From Flammeovirga sp. EKP202 (GTDB lineage: Bacteria > Bacteroidota > Bacteroidia > Cytophagales > Flammeovirgaceae): 64,000 bases of DNA. Below are positions 28,920 to 37,200 of the stretch, in pieces (positions within the stretch are counted from its first letter, which is position 1; every line of letters begins with the position of its first letter). The notes under the pieces were generated by a model. It had not been told where the DNA came from, did not search any database, and worked only from the letters and a program-made list of their open reading frames with translations. A program made the translations under genes and the position numbers. Where the stretch lies: the NCBI RefSeq assembly GCF_014534745.1, contig NZ_JACVVP010000021.1, positions 62,001 through 126,000 of the forward strand, read 5' to 3'.

Positions 28920-29257
28920 ATGATAAGTAGGTTTTAATATTAGATTTACATTTAAGAAGAATGAGAAGATCGTTCTTTCATTTCATTCCAATAAATACTC
29001 AGACAATTGTCTTTTGGTGGCAGACAAACATAAACCATTGTATTCTCAACAAATTTACTGTACTTATCAATAGTAAACTCATTGTGTTTGAATATATTAT
29101 GTTAAGTACTCAAACAAAATTACCTTATGTTTAATTATTGCAACTTTGTCTGAGTACTCATTGTAATTTCAGTAATTTCTCAAATCGAAAAAATACTAAA
29201 CTACCTCAAAAACACTTCTCCTTAATTTTATATTTTTAAAGGAAATGTCTTCTAAAA
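28920..29257. other. Spacer between FKBP genes
   Basis: 338 bases without a credible gene. An 11-base inverted pair TACTCAGACAA / TTGTCTGAGTA (about 28994 and 29147), with a related TACTCAAACAA at ~29106, may be protein-binding boxes in the promoter region of the 369-residue FKBP gene. No clear -7 box. Confidence 0.35.
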
Positions 29258-30184
29258 TTATTTTGTTGGATTAACGAAGTCAATCAACTCAACATCAAAT
29301 TTTAATACTGAGAACGGCTTGATCATTGATCCTGCTCCATTTGCACCGTAACCTAATTTTGAAGGAATGAATAAAGTTGCTTTAGAACCTTTTTTCAATA
29401 ATGTGAAACCTTCATCCCATCCTGCTATTACTCTACCTTGACCCAATGGGAACTCAAATGGTTGTCCTCTATCTACTGAAGAATCAAATTTTTGACCATC
29501 TAATAAAGTACCAGTGTAGTGTACTTTTACGCTAGCACCTTTTTCTGGAGCTGCACCAGAACCTTCCTCGGTGATTACATAATATAATCCGTTGTCCGTT
29601 TTTTGAGCACCAGAAATATTGTTATCTGTCAAATAATCTTGAATTAACTGATCGTCAATTTCAACATATTTTTCAGCTTCTTCTTCCATTTTCTTCATAG
29701 CTTCCGCTTGCTTTTCTTCCATAGCTACACGGTAAGCTTCTTCGTCAGTGTATACGTTTACAGTACGGATACCTACTACTACTTCTTGCGAAGGATCTTT
29801 GATAAATGGAGGAGCCATTTTTCCAAAGAAATCAGAAGCGATAATTTTCATTTGAGCACTGTCTCCTTCGCTCATCATAGCAACCATTTCTCCTAGTGGA
29901 TCCGCTGGCTGTCCTGCAGCTTGTTGTTGTTTCACGATTGAATCAGGGAAAACTTTTACAGCAGCAAACTCTCTTCCTGTTTCAGTAATATCAAATAATG
30001 TAGAATCTGAAGGTGTAGAGATATTTAATGTAAACTCAACGATATTATTTTCTTTGATCGCTGTACCACTTCCGCTCTCAACGATACTAAATTTCTTACC
30101 TGTTGGAGTTTCTTTTTCCTGTGGTCCACAAGCAACAGCACCTAACATTACGGCTGCAATTGCAATTTTCTTTTTGATTTGCAT
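29258..30184 (-). CDS. FKBP-type peptidyl-prolyl isomerase lipoprotein, two-domain
   Basis: 308 residues. Lipobox Cys at residue 19 (GAVACGPQ). C-terminal FKBP domain ~205-305 with complete signatures: VKVHYTGTLLDGQKFDSS, VIAGWDEGFTLLKKGSKATL and IPSKLGYG. A helical Glu/Lys-rich linker (~150-190) joins it to an N-terminal region (~35-145) of FKBP-like layout but without the conserved cleft residues. It follows the nrnA-like gene by 22 bases, so the two are probably one transcript. Periplasmic or outer-membrane-facing foldase. Confidence 0.88.
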   Translation of the reverse strand: MQIKKKIAIAAVMLGAVACGPQEKETPTGKKFSIVESGSGTAIKENNIVEFTLNISTPSDSTLFDITETGREFAAVKVFPDSIVKQQQAAGQPADPLGEMVAMMSEGDSAQMKIIASDFFGKMAPPFIKDPSQEVVVGIRTVNVYTDEEAYRVAMEEKQAEAMKKMEEEAEKYVEIDDQLIQDYLTDNNISGAQKTDNGLYYVITEEGSGAAPEKGASVKVHYTGTLLDGQKFDSSVDRGQPFEFPLGQGRVIAGWDEGFTLLKKGSKATLFIPSKLGYGANGAGSMIKPFSVLKFDVELIDFVNPTK

Positions 30185-30206
30185 ATTCAGTTTATAAGTA
30201 ATTATT

Positions 30207-31232
30207 CTATTTTAATTTTTCCTGGAGTACTTTCTTGAATTTAGCGACTGCCTCATCAATTGTAATTCCATCAATTCTACCCCCTGCAGCATTTTTATGA
30301 CCTCCACCATTAAAATGTTCGGCCGAAAGATCTGCTACAGAAAAATCTCCAATTGAACGGAAAGATACTTTAATGCCATCACGTTCGTCTTTTTCTTTGA
30401 AAAGTGCGGCGATTTTAATTCCATTGACAGACAAAGCATAATTCACTAAGCCCTCAGTATCTCCGGATTGTAACTTGAATCGTTCTCTATCATCTTGACT
30501 TACGGTGAAATATCCTGTATTTAGCTCAGGCCAAAAAGTGAGGTTCTCCCCTAAAGCATAGCCTAAGAATCTTAATCTAGTTTCAGTATTATTATCGTAA
30601 ATAAGGTTGTAGATTCTAGCGGTATCAAGTCCTGTATCTTTTAAAGATGCTGCTATACGTAATGTTCTACTGCTCACACTTGGGAACTTAAAAGACCCTG
30701 TATCTGTAATTAAGCCTGCATATAAACAAGCGGCAATTCGTTGATCAATTTTCTGAATTCCTTCGTCTAAATCAATAAATTCATATATAAGTTGTGCGGC
30801 AGCTGCTGCATCAATATCCCAAAGTTCATAATCAGCAAACTCTTCTTTCCCTCTATGATGATCAATCATCACAATCGTTTTCTTGCTAATCGAGTTTCTG
30901 ACTAATGGTCCTAGTTCTTCAATTCTACTTAGAGAAGAGAAATCCACACAAACAATCACATCTGCTTCTTCAATGATTGTTTCTGAAATTTCAGGTTTTT
31001 CTTTATCGTAAACCACCACTTCTTCGTGTCCTGGCATCCAATGCAAGAACGATGGGTAGTCATTTGGAGAAAGAACAGTTGTGATATGCTCATCTTTTCT
31101 TAAATACCAAGATAATCCCAATGCCGATCCTATAGCATCTGCGTCAGGCTTAGTATGCGGAATGATGACCACTTTTCTTGGTTCCTCTAAGAATTCTTTT
31201 AGTGTACTAAAATTGTGCATATAATATTTCAC
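30207..31232 (-). CDS. DHH-family phosphoesterase, NrnA-like (nanoRNase / pAp phosphatase)
   Basis: 341 residues. DHH domain motifs PDADAIGSALGL (metal-binding DxD), VCVDFSSLSR, and MIDHHRGKEEFADYE (the DHH signature, ~125). The C-terminal DHHA1 domain has the nucleotide-binding GGGHKNAAGGRIDG near residue 312. Known family roles: degradation of 2-5 nt RNA and/or dephosphorylation of 3'-phosphoadenosine 5'-phosphate, in the cytoplasm with Mn2+. The ATG at codon 5 (MHNFSTL) is an alternative start. First gene of a two-gene unit with a FKBP lipoprotein, a pairing seen elsewhere in Bacteroidota as far as I recall. Confidence 0.88.
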   Translation of the reverse strand: MKYYMHNFSTLKEFLEEPRKVVIIPHTKPDADAIGSALGLSWYLRKDEHITTVLSPNDYPSFLHWMPGHEEVVVYDKEKPEISETIIEEADVIVCVDFSSLSRIEELGPLVRNSISKKTIVMIDHHRGKEEFADYELWDIDAAAAAQLIYEFIDLDEGIQKIDQRIAACLYAGLITDTGSFKFPSVSSRTLRIAASLKDTGLDTARIYNLIYDNNTETRLRFLGYALGENLTFWPELNTGYFTVSQDDRERFKLQSGDTEGLVNYALSVNGIKIAALFKEKDERDGIKVSFRSIGDFSVADLSAEHFNGGGHKNAAGGRIDGITIDEAVAKFKKVLQEKLK

Positions 31233-31649
31233 GTAACTGTGACATTACTCTAACATCACTTCTTATTTTTTACTCCCCTCAGCGAGAGAAGTATGCACAA
31301 AAGTCTTAAAAAATGTATTCTTAATCAATTTATTATCAATTCTATAGTTATTTATTCTTCACACCCAATACAAACAACAATTCAAATTACTGAAAATCAA
31401 TTACTTAAACCTTTATTTTTTAGTGATATATTTAAGTTAAAATACCTTTCATTTTAAATAGAATATTAAAATAATACAGTAATTCACATTAATTCTAAAT
31501 TTTAGACCCACTATATCTGATCTCTATTCACCCTCCTTCCTGTTAAAAAAATTAAATACTATAAACCTTTTTATTAATCGATCGTTCGATTTAATATAGA
31601 TAATAAAAATTGATTAGGTAGTAGATTAGTTAAGATCGTGCGTATTTGG
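31233..31649. other. Spacer upstream of mutS, left part
   Basis: 417 AT-rich bases between divergent nrnA and mutS. A palindrome AATCGATCGTTCGATT is at 31576-31591. No credible gene. Confidence 0.35.
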
Positions 31650-31682
31650 AAAGGGATCTCTTGATGAGGGATCCCTTTTTTT
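31650..31682 (+). terminator. Terminator-like hairpin with no gene before it on its strand
   Basis: A 9-bp stem AAAGGGATC/GATCCCTTT, followed by seven Ts on the plus strand. The nearest plus-strand coding sequence upstream is kilobases away, so it ends either a small RNA or a mutS leader. Confidence 0.6.
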
Positions 31683-31720
31683 GTTTTAGCACAAAAACGA
31701 AGCAAAAAAGTCAAGGTCTT
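31683..31720 (+). repeat. Dispersed intergenic repeat (second copy)
   Basis: Near-identical to 12711-12750 (shared core ACAAAAACGAAGCAAAAAAG). The short open frame over it (31646-31873) is repeat-derived and not called as a gene. Confidence 0.65.
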
Positions 31721-31854
31721 GAAGGGGAAAGTATCATGGATCAATACAATCCGTCAAAAAGCTTAAGAATTATTGTCTCTTCCATTCTATCACAATGCTA
31801 TATTCTAAAACCTTTCCTTAAATTTGCAGATCAATTGGACATATCTTATGATAT

Positions 31855-34500
31855 ATGTCTCAAAGGAAGTTAGAAAATAATAATTTTAGAGCCTTGGCGA
31901 AGACAAAGACAAAGAAGGAAACTCCGATGATGAAGCAGTTCAATGCGATCAAAGCAAAGCATCCTACTGCTATGTTATTATTCAGAGTTGGAGATTTTTA
32001 TGAGACGTTTGGAGATGATGCAATTACTGCAAGTAAGATATTAGATATCGTTTTAACGAAACGTTCTAATGGTTCTGCTTCTGAAACGGCATTGGCAGGT
32101 TTCCCTCATCATTCTTTGGATACCTACTTACCTAAATTAGTCAAAGCCGGACAAAGAGTTGCTATTGTAGATCAACTTGAAGATCCTAAAACAGCCAAAG
32201 GAGTGGTAAAAAGGGGAATCACTGAGTTGGTTACGCCTGGTGTGTCTATGAATGATAATGTACTAAGCGTAAAACAAAACAACTATTTGGCAGCAATTCA
32301 CCTTTGTAAAAAAGAAATGGGAATTTCATTCCTAGATATTTCTACTGGTGAATTCTTTGTGGCTCAAGGTGATCAAAATTACATCGATAAATTATTACAA
32401 GGTTTTTCTCCTTCTGAAGTATTGTATTGTAGAACGGAACAGGAGCAATACAATGATACTTTTGGAGATACTTACCCTACTTTCAGACAAGATGATTGGG
32501 TGTATACTTCAGAATATGGTTATGATAAACTGACTTCTCATTTCGGCACGAAGAACTTAAAGGGCTTTGGTATTGAAAATCTTCCATTGGCAATTATTGC
32601 TGCGGGAGCTATTTTGAATTACCTGGAGTTGACAGAGCATCATCATATTGATCATATTCATCAAATCAGCAGAATTCAAGAAGATAAATATGTTTGGTTG
32701 GATAAATTTACAGCTAGAAGCCTTGAATTAATCTTCCCTCAAAATGAAGGAGGTGTTCCTCTCATCGACATTATGGACAAATGCGTTACTCCAATGGGGG
32801 CTCGTTTGTTGAAAAAATGGACTGTTCTTCCTTTAAAGGATCAAAAAAGTATTGATGCCCGTTTGAATGTGGTGCATTACTTTACGGAGGAGGAAAATAC
32901 AGCAGATGAGGTACTCTCTCATTTAAGACAAATCACAGATATTGAACGTCTGATTTCCAAAGTAGCTGTAGGAAGAGTCAACCCTAGAGAAATTGTCTTT
33001 ATCAAAAAAGCATTACAACATGCTGCTCCTATTAAGGCTATTCTTTCAAAAATTGATCATCAAGAGATCAAAGGAATAGCAGACCGTATCAATACATGTA
33101 AAGTCTTGGTTGATCGTATTGAGAAAGAAATGCAGGACAATCCTCCATTAAACCCTGCCCAAGGTAATATCATCCGCACAGGTGTTAATGCTGAATTGGA
33201 TGAACTGAGAGCAATTTCTCACTCAGGAAAAGATTTCTTACAGAAAATACAAGAAAGAGAAAGTGAGCGTACAGGTATTCCTTCTTTAAAAATTGGATAT
33301 AATAAAGTATTTGGTTATTACCTAGAAGTAAGAAATACACATAAAGATAAAGTTCCTGCAGAGTGGATTCGTAAGTCTACACTTGTCAATGCAGAACGCT
33401 ATATCACAGAAGAGTTGAAACAATATGAAGAGAAAATTCTAACTGCAGAAACGCAAATTTCTGTTATTGAGAATAAACTTTTCATGGATTTGGTACATGC
33501 CTCAACAGAGTACATCAGTCCAATTCAACAAACGGCTTCAACACTAGCAAAACTTGATTGTCTACTTTCTTTTGCTACCAATGCCATTGAATATGATTAT
33601 GTAAAGCCTGAGATTACAGCTGATAAAGCATTGTCAATCAAAGAAGGTAGACACCCAGTGATTGAGAGACAACTATCGGTAGATGATCCGTATGTTCCGA
33701 ATGACGTGTATTTAGATACAGAAGAACAGCAAATCATGGTGATTACTGGTCCTAACATGTCAGGTAAGTCTGCCTTATTAAGACAAACTGCTCTGATTGT
33801 TTTGATGGCTCAAATGGGTTCTTTTGTTCCGGCACAATCAGCTACGATTGGTATTGTCGATAAAGTATTTACACGTGTAGGAGCATCCGACAATCTTTCA
33901 AAAGGCGAATCGACTTTTATGGTGGAAATGACAGAAACGGCTAGTATTCTGAATAACATTTCTGATAGAAGTTTAATTCTGATGGACGAAATTGGAAGAG
34001 GAACGAGTACTTATGATGGGGTTTCAATTGCCTGGGCCATTGTAGAGTACCTTCACAATCATAAAAAAGCGAGAGCAAAAACGCTCTTTGCTACGCACTA
34101 CCATGAACTAAATGAGCTGGCGGAGGATTTCCCTCGTATCAAAAACTTCAATGTTTCTGTAAAAGAACATCAAAAGAAAATTATTTTCTTGAGAAAACTT
34201 AAGGAAGGTGGAAGTGAGCACAGTTTTGGTATTCATGTAGCACAATTGGCAGGTATGCCTCAAAAAGTAGTAAGACGTTCGGAAGAAATCTTAGAGCATT
34301 TAGAACAAGATAAACGCAAAGAGAAAAATACAGAACGTATCAAAGAAGTGCCTAAAGATAATTATCAACTTTCCATTTTTGACTCGGTAGATCCCGTTGC
34401 TAAAAAATTGAAAGATGAATTTGAAAAAATTGATGTCAATACCATGACTCCAATTGAGGCAATGCTTAAATTGAATGAACTAAAGAAACTTTTATCATAG
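31855..34500 (+). CDS. mutS: DNA mismatch repair protein MutS
   Basis: 881 residues from the first ATG. The more likely true start is TTG at 31894, because the next residues [14 protein letters not shown] match where Bacteroidota MutS proteins normally begin (start-AK..KKETP). Mismatch-binding motif [11 protein letters not shown] (Phe-x-Glu) near residue 42. MutS core, lever and clamp follow. P-loop [13 protein letters not shown] near residue 632, Walker [14 protein letters not shown] near 705, then [11 protein letters not shown]. Role: binds base mismatches and small loops and recruits MutL, in the cytoplasm. Followed 7 bases later by the DUF4199 gene, so probably one transcript. Confidence 0.96.
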   Translation: MSQRKLENNNFRALAKTKTKKETPMMKQFNAIKAKHPTAMLLFRVGDFYETFGDDAITASKILDIVLTKRSNGSASETALAGFPHHSLDTYLPKLVKAGQRVAIVDQLEDPKTAKGVVKRGITELVTPGVSMNDNVLSVKQNNYLAAIHLCKKEMGISFLDISTGEFFVAQGDQNYIDKLLQGFSPSEVLYCRTEQEQYNDTFGDTYPTFRQDDWVYTSEYGYDKLTSHFGTKNLKGFGIENLPLAIIAAGAILNYLELTEHHHIDHIHQISRIQEDKYVWLDKFTARSLELIFPQNEGGVPLIDIMDKCVTPMGARLLKKWTVLPLKDQKSIDARLNVVHYFTEEENTADEVLSHLRQITDIERLISKVAVGRVNPREIVFIKKALQHAAPIKAILSKIDHQEIKGIADRINTCKVLVDRIEKEMQDNPPLNPAQGNIIRTGVNAELDELRAISHSGKDFLQKIQERESERTGIPSLKIGYNKVFGYYLEVRNTHKDKVPAEWIRKSTLVNAERYITEELKQYEEKILTAETQISVIENKLFMDLVHASTEYISPIQQTASTLAKLDCLLSFATNAIEYDYVKPEITADKALSIKEGRHPVIERQLSVDDPYVPNDVYLDTEEQQIMVITGPNMSGKSALLRQTALIVLMAQMGSFVPAQSATIGIVDKVFTRVGASDNLSKGESTFMVEMTETASILNNISDRSLILMDEIGRGTSTYDGVSIAWAIVEYLHNHKKARAKTLFATHYHELNELAEDFPRIKNFNVSVKEHQKKIIFLRKLKEGGSEHSFGIHVAQLAGMPQKVVRRSEEILEHLEQDKRKEKNTERIKEVPKDNYQLSIFDSVDPVAKKLKDEFEKIDVNTMTPIEAMLKLNELKKLLS

Positions 34501-34507
34501 ATAGAAA

Positions 34508-35041
34508 ATGAACAATCAATTATCGATAAAACCAATAGCACTAAAGTATGGTGCCATCATAGGCGTTTTCTCTTTTGGATACAGTACACTCCTTCATTAT
34601 TTAGGAAATGCTCAAGACCCTTTTTTACAATACTTGAGTATAATGGTCTATGCCACTGCTACTGTCTTTGCTTACAGAGAATATAGAACGAATAATAATG
34701 AAGTCCTTACTTTCAAAATAGGGACTAGACTTGGTACATTGCTCTCTTTTGTAGCAGCCGCTATCTCTTCTGTATTCAATTACCTTTATATTAAATTTGT
34801 AGATGACAGTGCTATCAGAGAGGCTCTTGAAATTACAACCAAAGCTTTAGAGGGAAACCCTGATCTTACGGATGAACAATTTGAGATGACCGTTTCTTGG
34901 ATGGAAACCATCAGTTATTCGGTACTTCCTCATCTTCTCAGTATTGTATTTTTGACATTCTTGGGTTTTCTATTCTCAATGGCCGTTGCTCAAATGATGA
35001 AAAGAGAGCCAGTAGATCCTGACCAAGATTACGATTTTTAA
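34508..35041 (+). CDS. DUF4199 family membrane protein
   Basis: 177 residues with four predicted membrane segments (about 12-30, 38-55, 75-95, 145-168), the DUF4199 layout. A characteristic polar loop LEGNPDLTDEQFEMTVSWM lies between the third and fourth segments. Function unknown. In Bacteroidota this family is commonly found next to a GT2 glycosyltransferase like the gene 24 bases downstream, so a shared role in making or moving a lipid-linked sugar is possible; that is inference. Confidence 0.85.
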   Translation: MNNQLSIKPIALKYGAIIGVFSFGYSTLLHYLGNAQDPFLQYLSIMVYATATVFAYREYRTNNNEVLTFKIGTRLGTLLSFVAAAISSVFNYLYIKFVDDSAIREALEITTKALEGNPDLTDEQFEMTVSWMETISYSVLPHLLSIVFLTFLGFLFSMAVAQMMKREPVDPDQDYDF

Positions 35042-35065
35042 TTTACAAGCTTCACTACTTTTAAA

Positions 35066-36031
35066 ATGGAAGAAAAGAAAATAGATGTATCCGTAGTTGT
35101 TCCTTTACTCAATGAAGAGGAATCCCTCCCTGAATTAGTAGAATGGATCAGTAGAGTATTTGTTGCTGAAAAAATCAATGGTGATCTCTACCTTATTGAT
35201 GATGGAAGTACTGATAATTCATGGGACATTATTGTGGAGTTGAAGAAGAAATTTGAATGGATTCATGGCATTCAATTTCAAAGAAACTATGGTAAATCAG
35301 CAGCACTACAAGTCGGTTTTCAAGCTGCTGAAGGTGAAGTAGTGATTACAATGGATGCTGACTTACAGGATAGTCCAGATGAAATTCCAGAATTAAGACG
35401 AATGATTTTGGAGGAAAAGTATGATATTGTTTCTGGTTGGAAAGAAAAAAGGTTTGATCCAATCACGAAAACGATTCCGACTAAATTATTTAATGCAGCT
35501 ACTCGTGCTTTGTCTGGTATCCACTTAAATGACTTCAATTGTGGACTTAAAGCTTACAAACAAAATGTAGTAAAAAGCATTGAAGTCTATGGTGAAATGC
35601 ACCGTTATATTCCTGTAATTGCGAAATGGCATGGCTTTGCAAAAATTGGAGAAAAACCAGTACAACATAGAGCTAGAAAGTATGGTACTACAAAATTTGG
35701 TTTGGAGCGTTTTATCAATGGGTTCCTTGATTTAATGTCCATCACTTTTGTTTCTCGCTTCAAAAAAGCCCCAATGCATTTCTTCGGTTTATTGGGTACA
35801 CTTTCTTTTATGTCAGGAACTTTGGCCGCTGTTTGGCTATTAGGAGAGAAGGTTTATTTATCAATCAATCGCCTTCCTGTTAAAAGAGAAGTAGTAGAAC
35901 AACCGTTATTCTACCTCGCACTGACTGCTGTAATTATAGGTTGTCAGATGTTTATGACTGGTTTTATCGCTGAAATGGTTTCTTTAAATCAGCCTAATCG
36001 AAATGATTATGGTATTAAAGGGAGGGTTTAG
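35066..36031 (+). CDS. GT2 glycosyltransferase, polyprenyl-phosphate sugar transferase type
   Basis: 321 residues. GT-A domain with VVPLLNEEESLPELV at the N-terminus, DDGSTDNSWD (~48), the metal-binding DADLQDSPDE (~97) and FNCGLKAYKQNV (~155). Two C-terminal membrane helices (~240-262, ~280-305). This is the architecture of DPM1/GtrB-like enzymes that charge polyprenyl phosphate with a hexose at the inner membrane. Acceptor and sugar are not readable from sequence. Last gene of the mutS-DUF4199-GT2 run, closed by the hairpin at 36087. Confidence 0.9.
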   Translation: MEEKKIDVSVVVPLLNEEESLPELVEWISRVFVAEKINGDLYLIDDGSTDNSWDIIVELKKKFEWIHGIQFQRNYGKSAALQVGFQAAEGEVVITMDADLQDSPDEIPELRRMILEEKYDIVSGWKEKRFDPITKTIPTKLFNAATRALSGIHLNDFNCGLKAYKQNVVKSIEVYGEMHRYIPVIAKWHGFAKIGEKPVQHRARKYGTTKFGLERFINGFLDLMSITFVSRFKKAPMHFFGLLGTLSFMSGTLAAVWLLGEKVYLSINRLPVKREVVEQPLFYLALTAVIIGCQMFMTGFIAEMVSLNQPNRNDYGIKGRV

Positions 36032-36086
36032 ATCGTTCAAACGGGTTACGTTACTATACGAGAATAAATTGGGTTGAACCAATATG

Positions 36087-36122
36087 ATAGCACCTAAGCA
36101 CATTATGATGTTTAGGTGCTAT
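36087..36122. terminator. Bidirectional terminator between the GT2 and AraC genes
   Basis: An 11-bp perfect stem ATAGCACCTAA. The right arm contains the AraC stop codon (36119-36121), so the two convergent genes share it. Confidence 0.8.
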
Positions 36123-37090
36123 TTTCTTAAATCATCTTTAAACTCTCTTGGTGTCACACCGTATTTCTTCTTGAAGTTAGCCGAAAAATGACTTGCACTA
36201 GAAAAACCCAAATCCATCGCTATCATTGACATCGTTCTTTCTCCCTCCTGTAAATAGGTTTTGGCAAGATCAAGGCGTACATCTTGATGGAATTGATGAA
36301 TTGTCACTCCAAATACTTGCTTAAATAGCGCTCTAAGTCTACTGGCACTTAAACCACATTCTCTAGCCAAATCATCAATTTGAACCGGTTGGCTCACTTG
36401 GCTTTTCAAATAGTTTCTTGCTTTGAACACTGCTTTTGTATTGAAAGGGTATTTATTTGATTCCAGAATATTTTCACGCTCATTTACTTTAGAGAAAAAA
36501 GTAGCGACCAAATGCAAAGCACTAGCGTGTACTAATTCTTGTTCATAGATATTCTTCACCTCATCCGAATACATTCGCCAAAACATGCCATGCATGACAG
36601 GATCAAATTCTTCAAAAATATAATAGGGAGCATCTTCTAAGAAAAGCTGTTGATAATATTCCGATTTACTTGCCAAAAATTTATAATACTCTTTCTTCAA
36701 CCGAATGCTCACAAACCTGGTTTTCCGATGTGGGAATAATTCCCACCCAACGGTGTCTTTTGTATTCGTGGTAAATGCTCCTTCCGTAAAGAAGGCAAAT
36801 TCTTCCTTTTCATTATTTTCATTCTCAATATCAATTGTTTTCTTTTCTGAAGGTTCACCAAAGAAAATAGGAATATACTCATCCATGGTGTTCAACTGCT
36901 TCCCTGTAGAGGCAATTTTCTGTTTCAAATAGAAGTCAAAACGTAAAATTTCCATTTGATCATTGAAACGAAAACCATCAACAACTCCCTGTCCTAACTC
37001 ATTATTAAAAATGATGGAGTCTTCTACTCTTTTACCATTGAATATTCTACCCCAAGCTTCTAAGGCTTTATCAAAATCTCTTTGTTCCAT
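36119..37090 (-). CDS. AraC-family transcriptional regulator
   Basis: 323 residues. C-terminal double helix-turn-helix ~220-323: IDDLARECGLSASRLRALFK (first HTH) and MIAMDLGFSSASHFSANFKKKYGVTP (second). The N-terminal ~210 residues are of unknown ligand-binding type, with an RFVSIRLKKEYYKFL segment that resembles the second AraC protein at the right edge of the window (WVTLRISEDYFNRYM). Cytoplasmic activator or repressor. It lies downstream of the GH14 gene on the same strand, separated by a strong terminator, so it is probably expressed on its own; regulation of the beta-amylase is plausible but unproven. Confidence 0.92.
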   Translation of the reverse strand: MEQRDFDKALEAWGRIFNGKRVEDSIIFNNELGQGVVDGFRFNDQMEILRFDFYLKQKIASTGKQLNTMDEYIPIFFGEPSEKKTIDIENENNEKEEFAFFTEGAFTTNTKDTVGWELFPHRKTRFVSIRLKKEYYKFLASKSEYYQQLFLEDAPYYIFEEFDPVMHGMFWRMYSDEVKNIYEQELVHASALHLVATFFSKVNERENILESNKYPFNTKAVFKARNYLKSQVSQPVQIDDLARECGLSASRLRALFKQVFGVTIHQFHQDVRLDLAKTYLQEGERTMSMIAMDLGFSSASHFSANFKKKYGVTPREFKDDLRK

Positions 37091-37108
37091 AACATAAAAG
37101 ATATAAAA

Positions 37109-37156
37109 AAACCATTAGTAATTCCATATCTTCTCAGATTAAATTACTAATGGTTT
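37109..37156 (-). terminator. Terminator after the GH14 gene
   Basis: A perfect 15-bp stem (AAACCATTAGTAATT) with an 18-base loop and seven Ts on the minus strand, 45 bases after the GH14 stop and immediately ahead of the AraC start. Confidence 0.85.
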
Positions 37157-37200
37157 AGAATGTATCGAACACCTTATTGAAGGTATTCCTTTATGGAAAA

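Noticed and set aside
31646-31873. Plus-strand open frame before mutS
   Set aside because: It begins inside a terminator hairpin and reads through the dispersed repeat; the peptide is repeat-derived.
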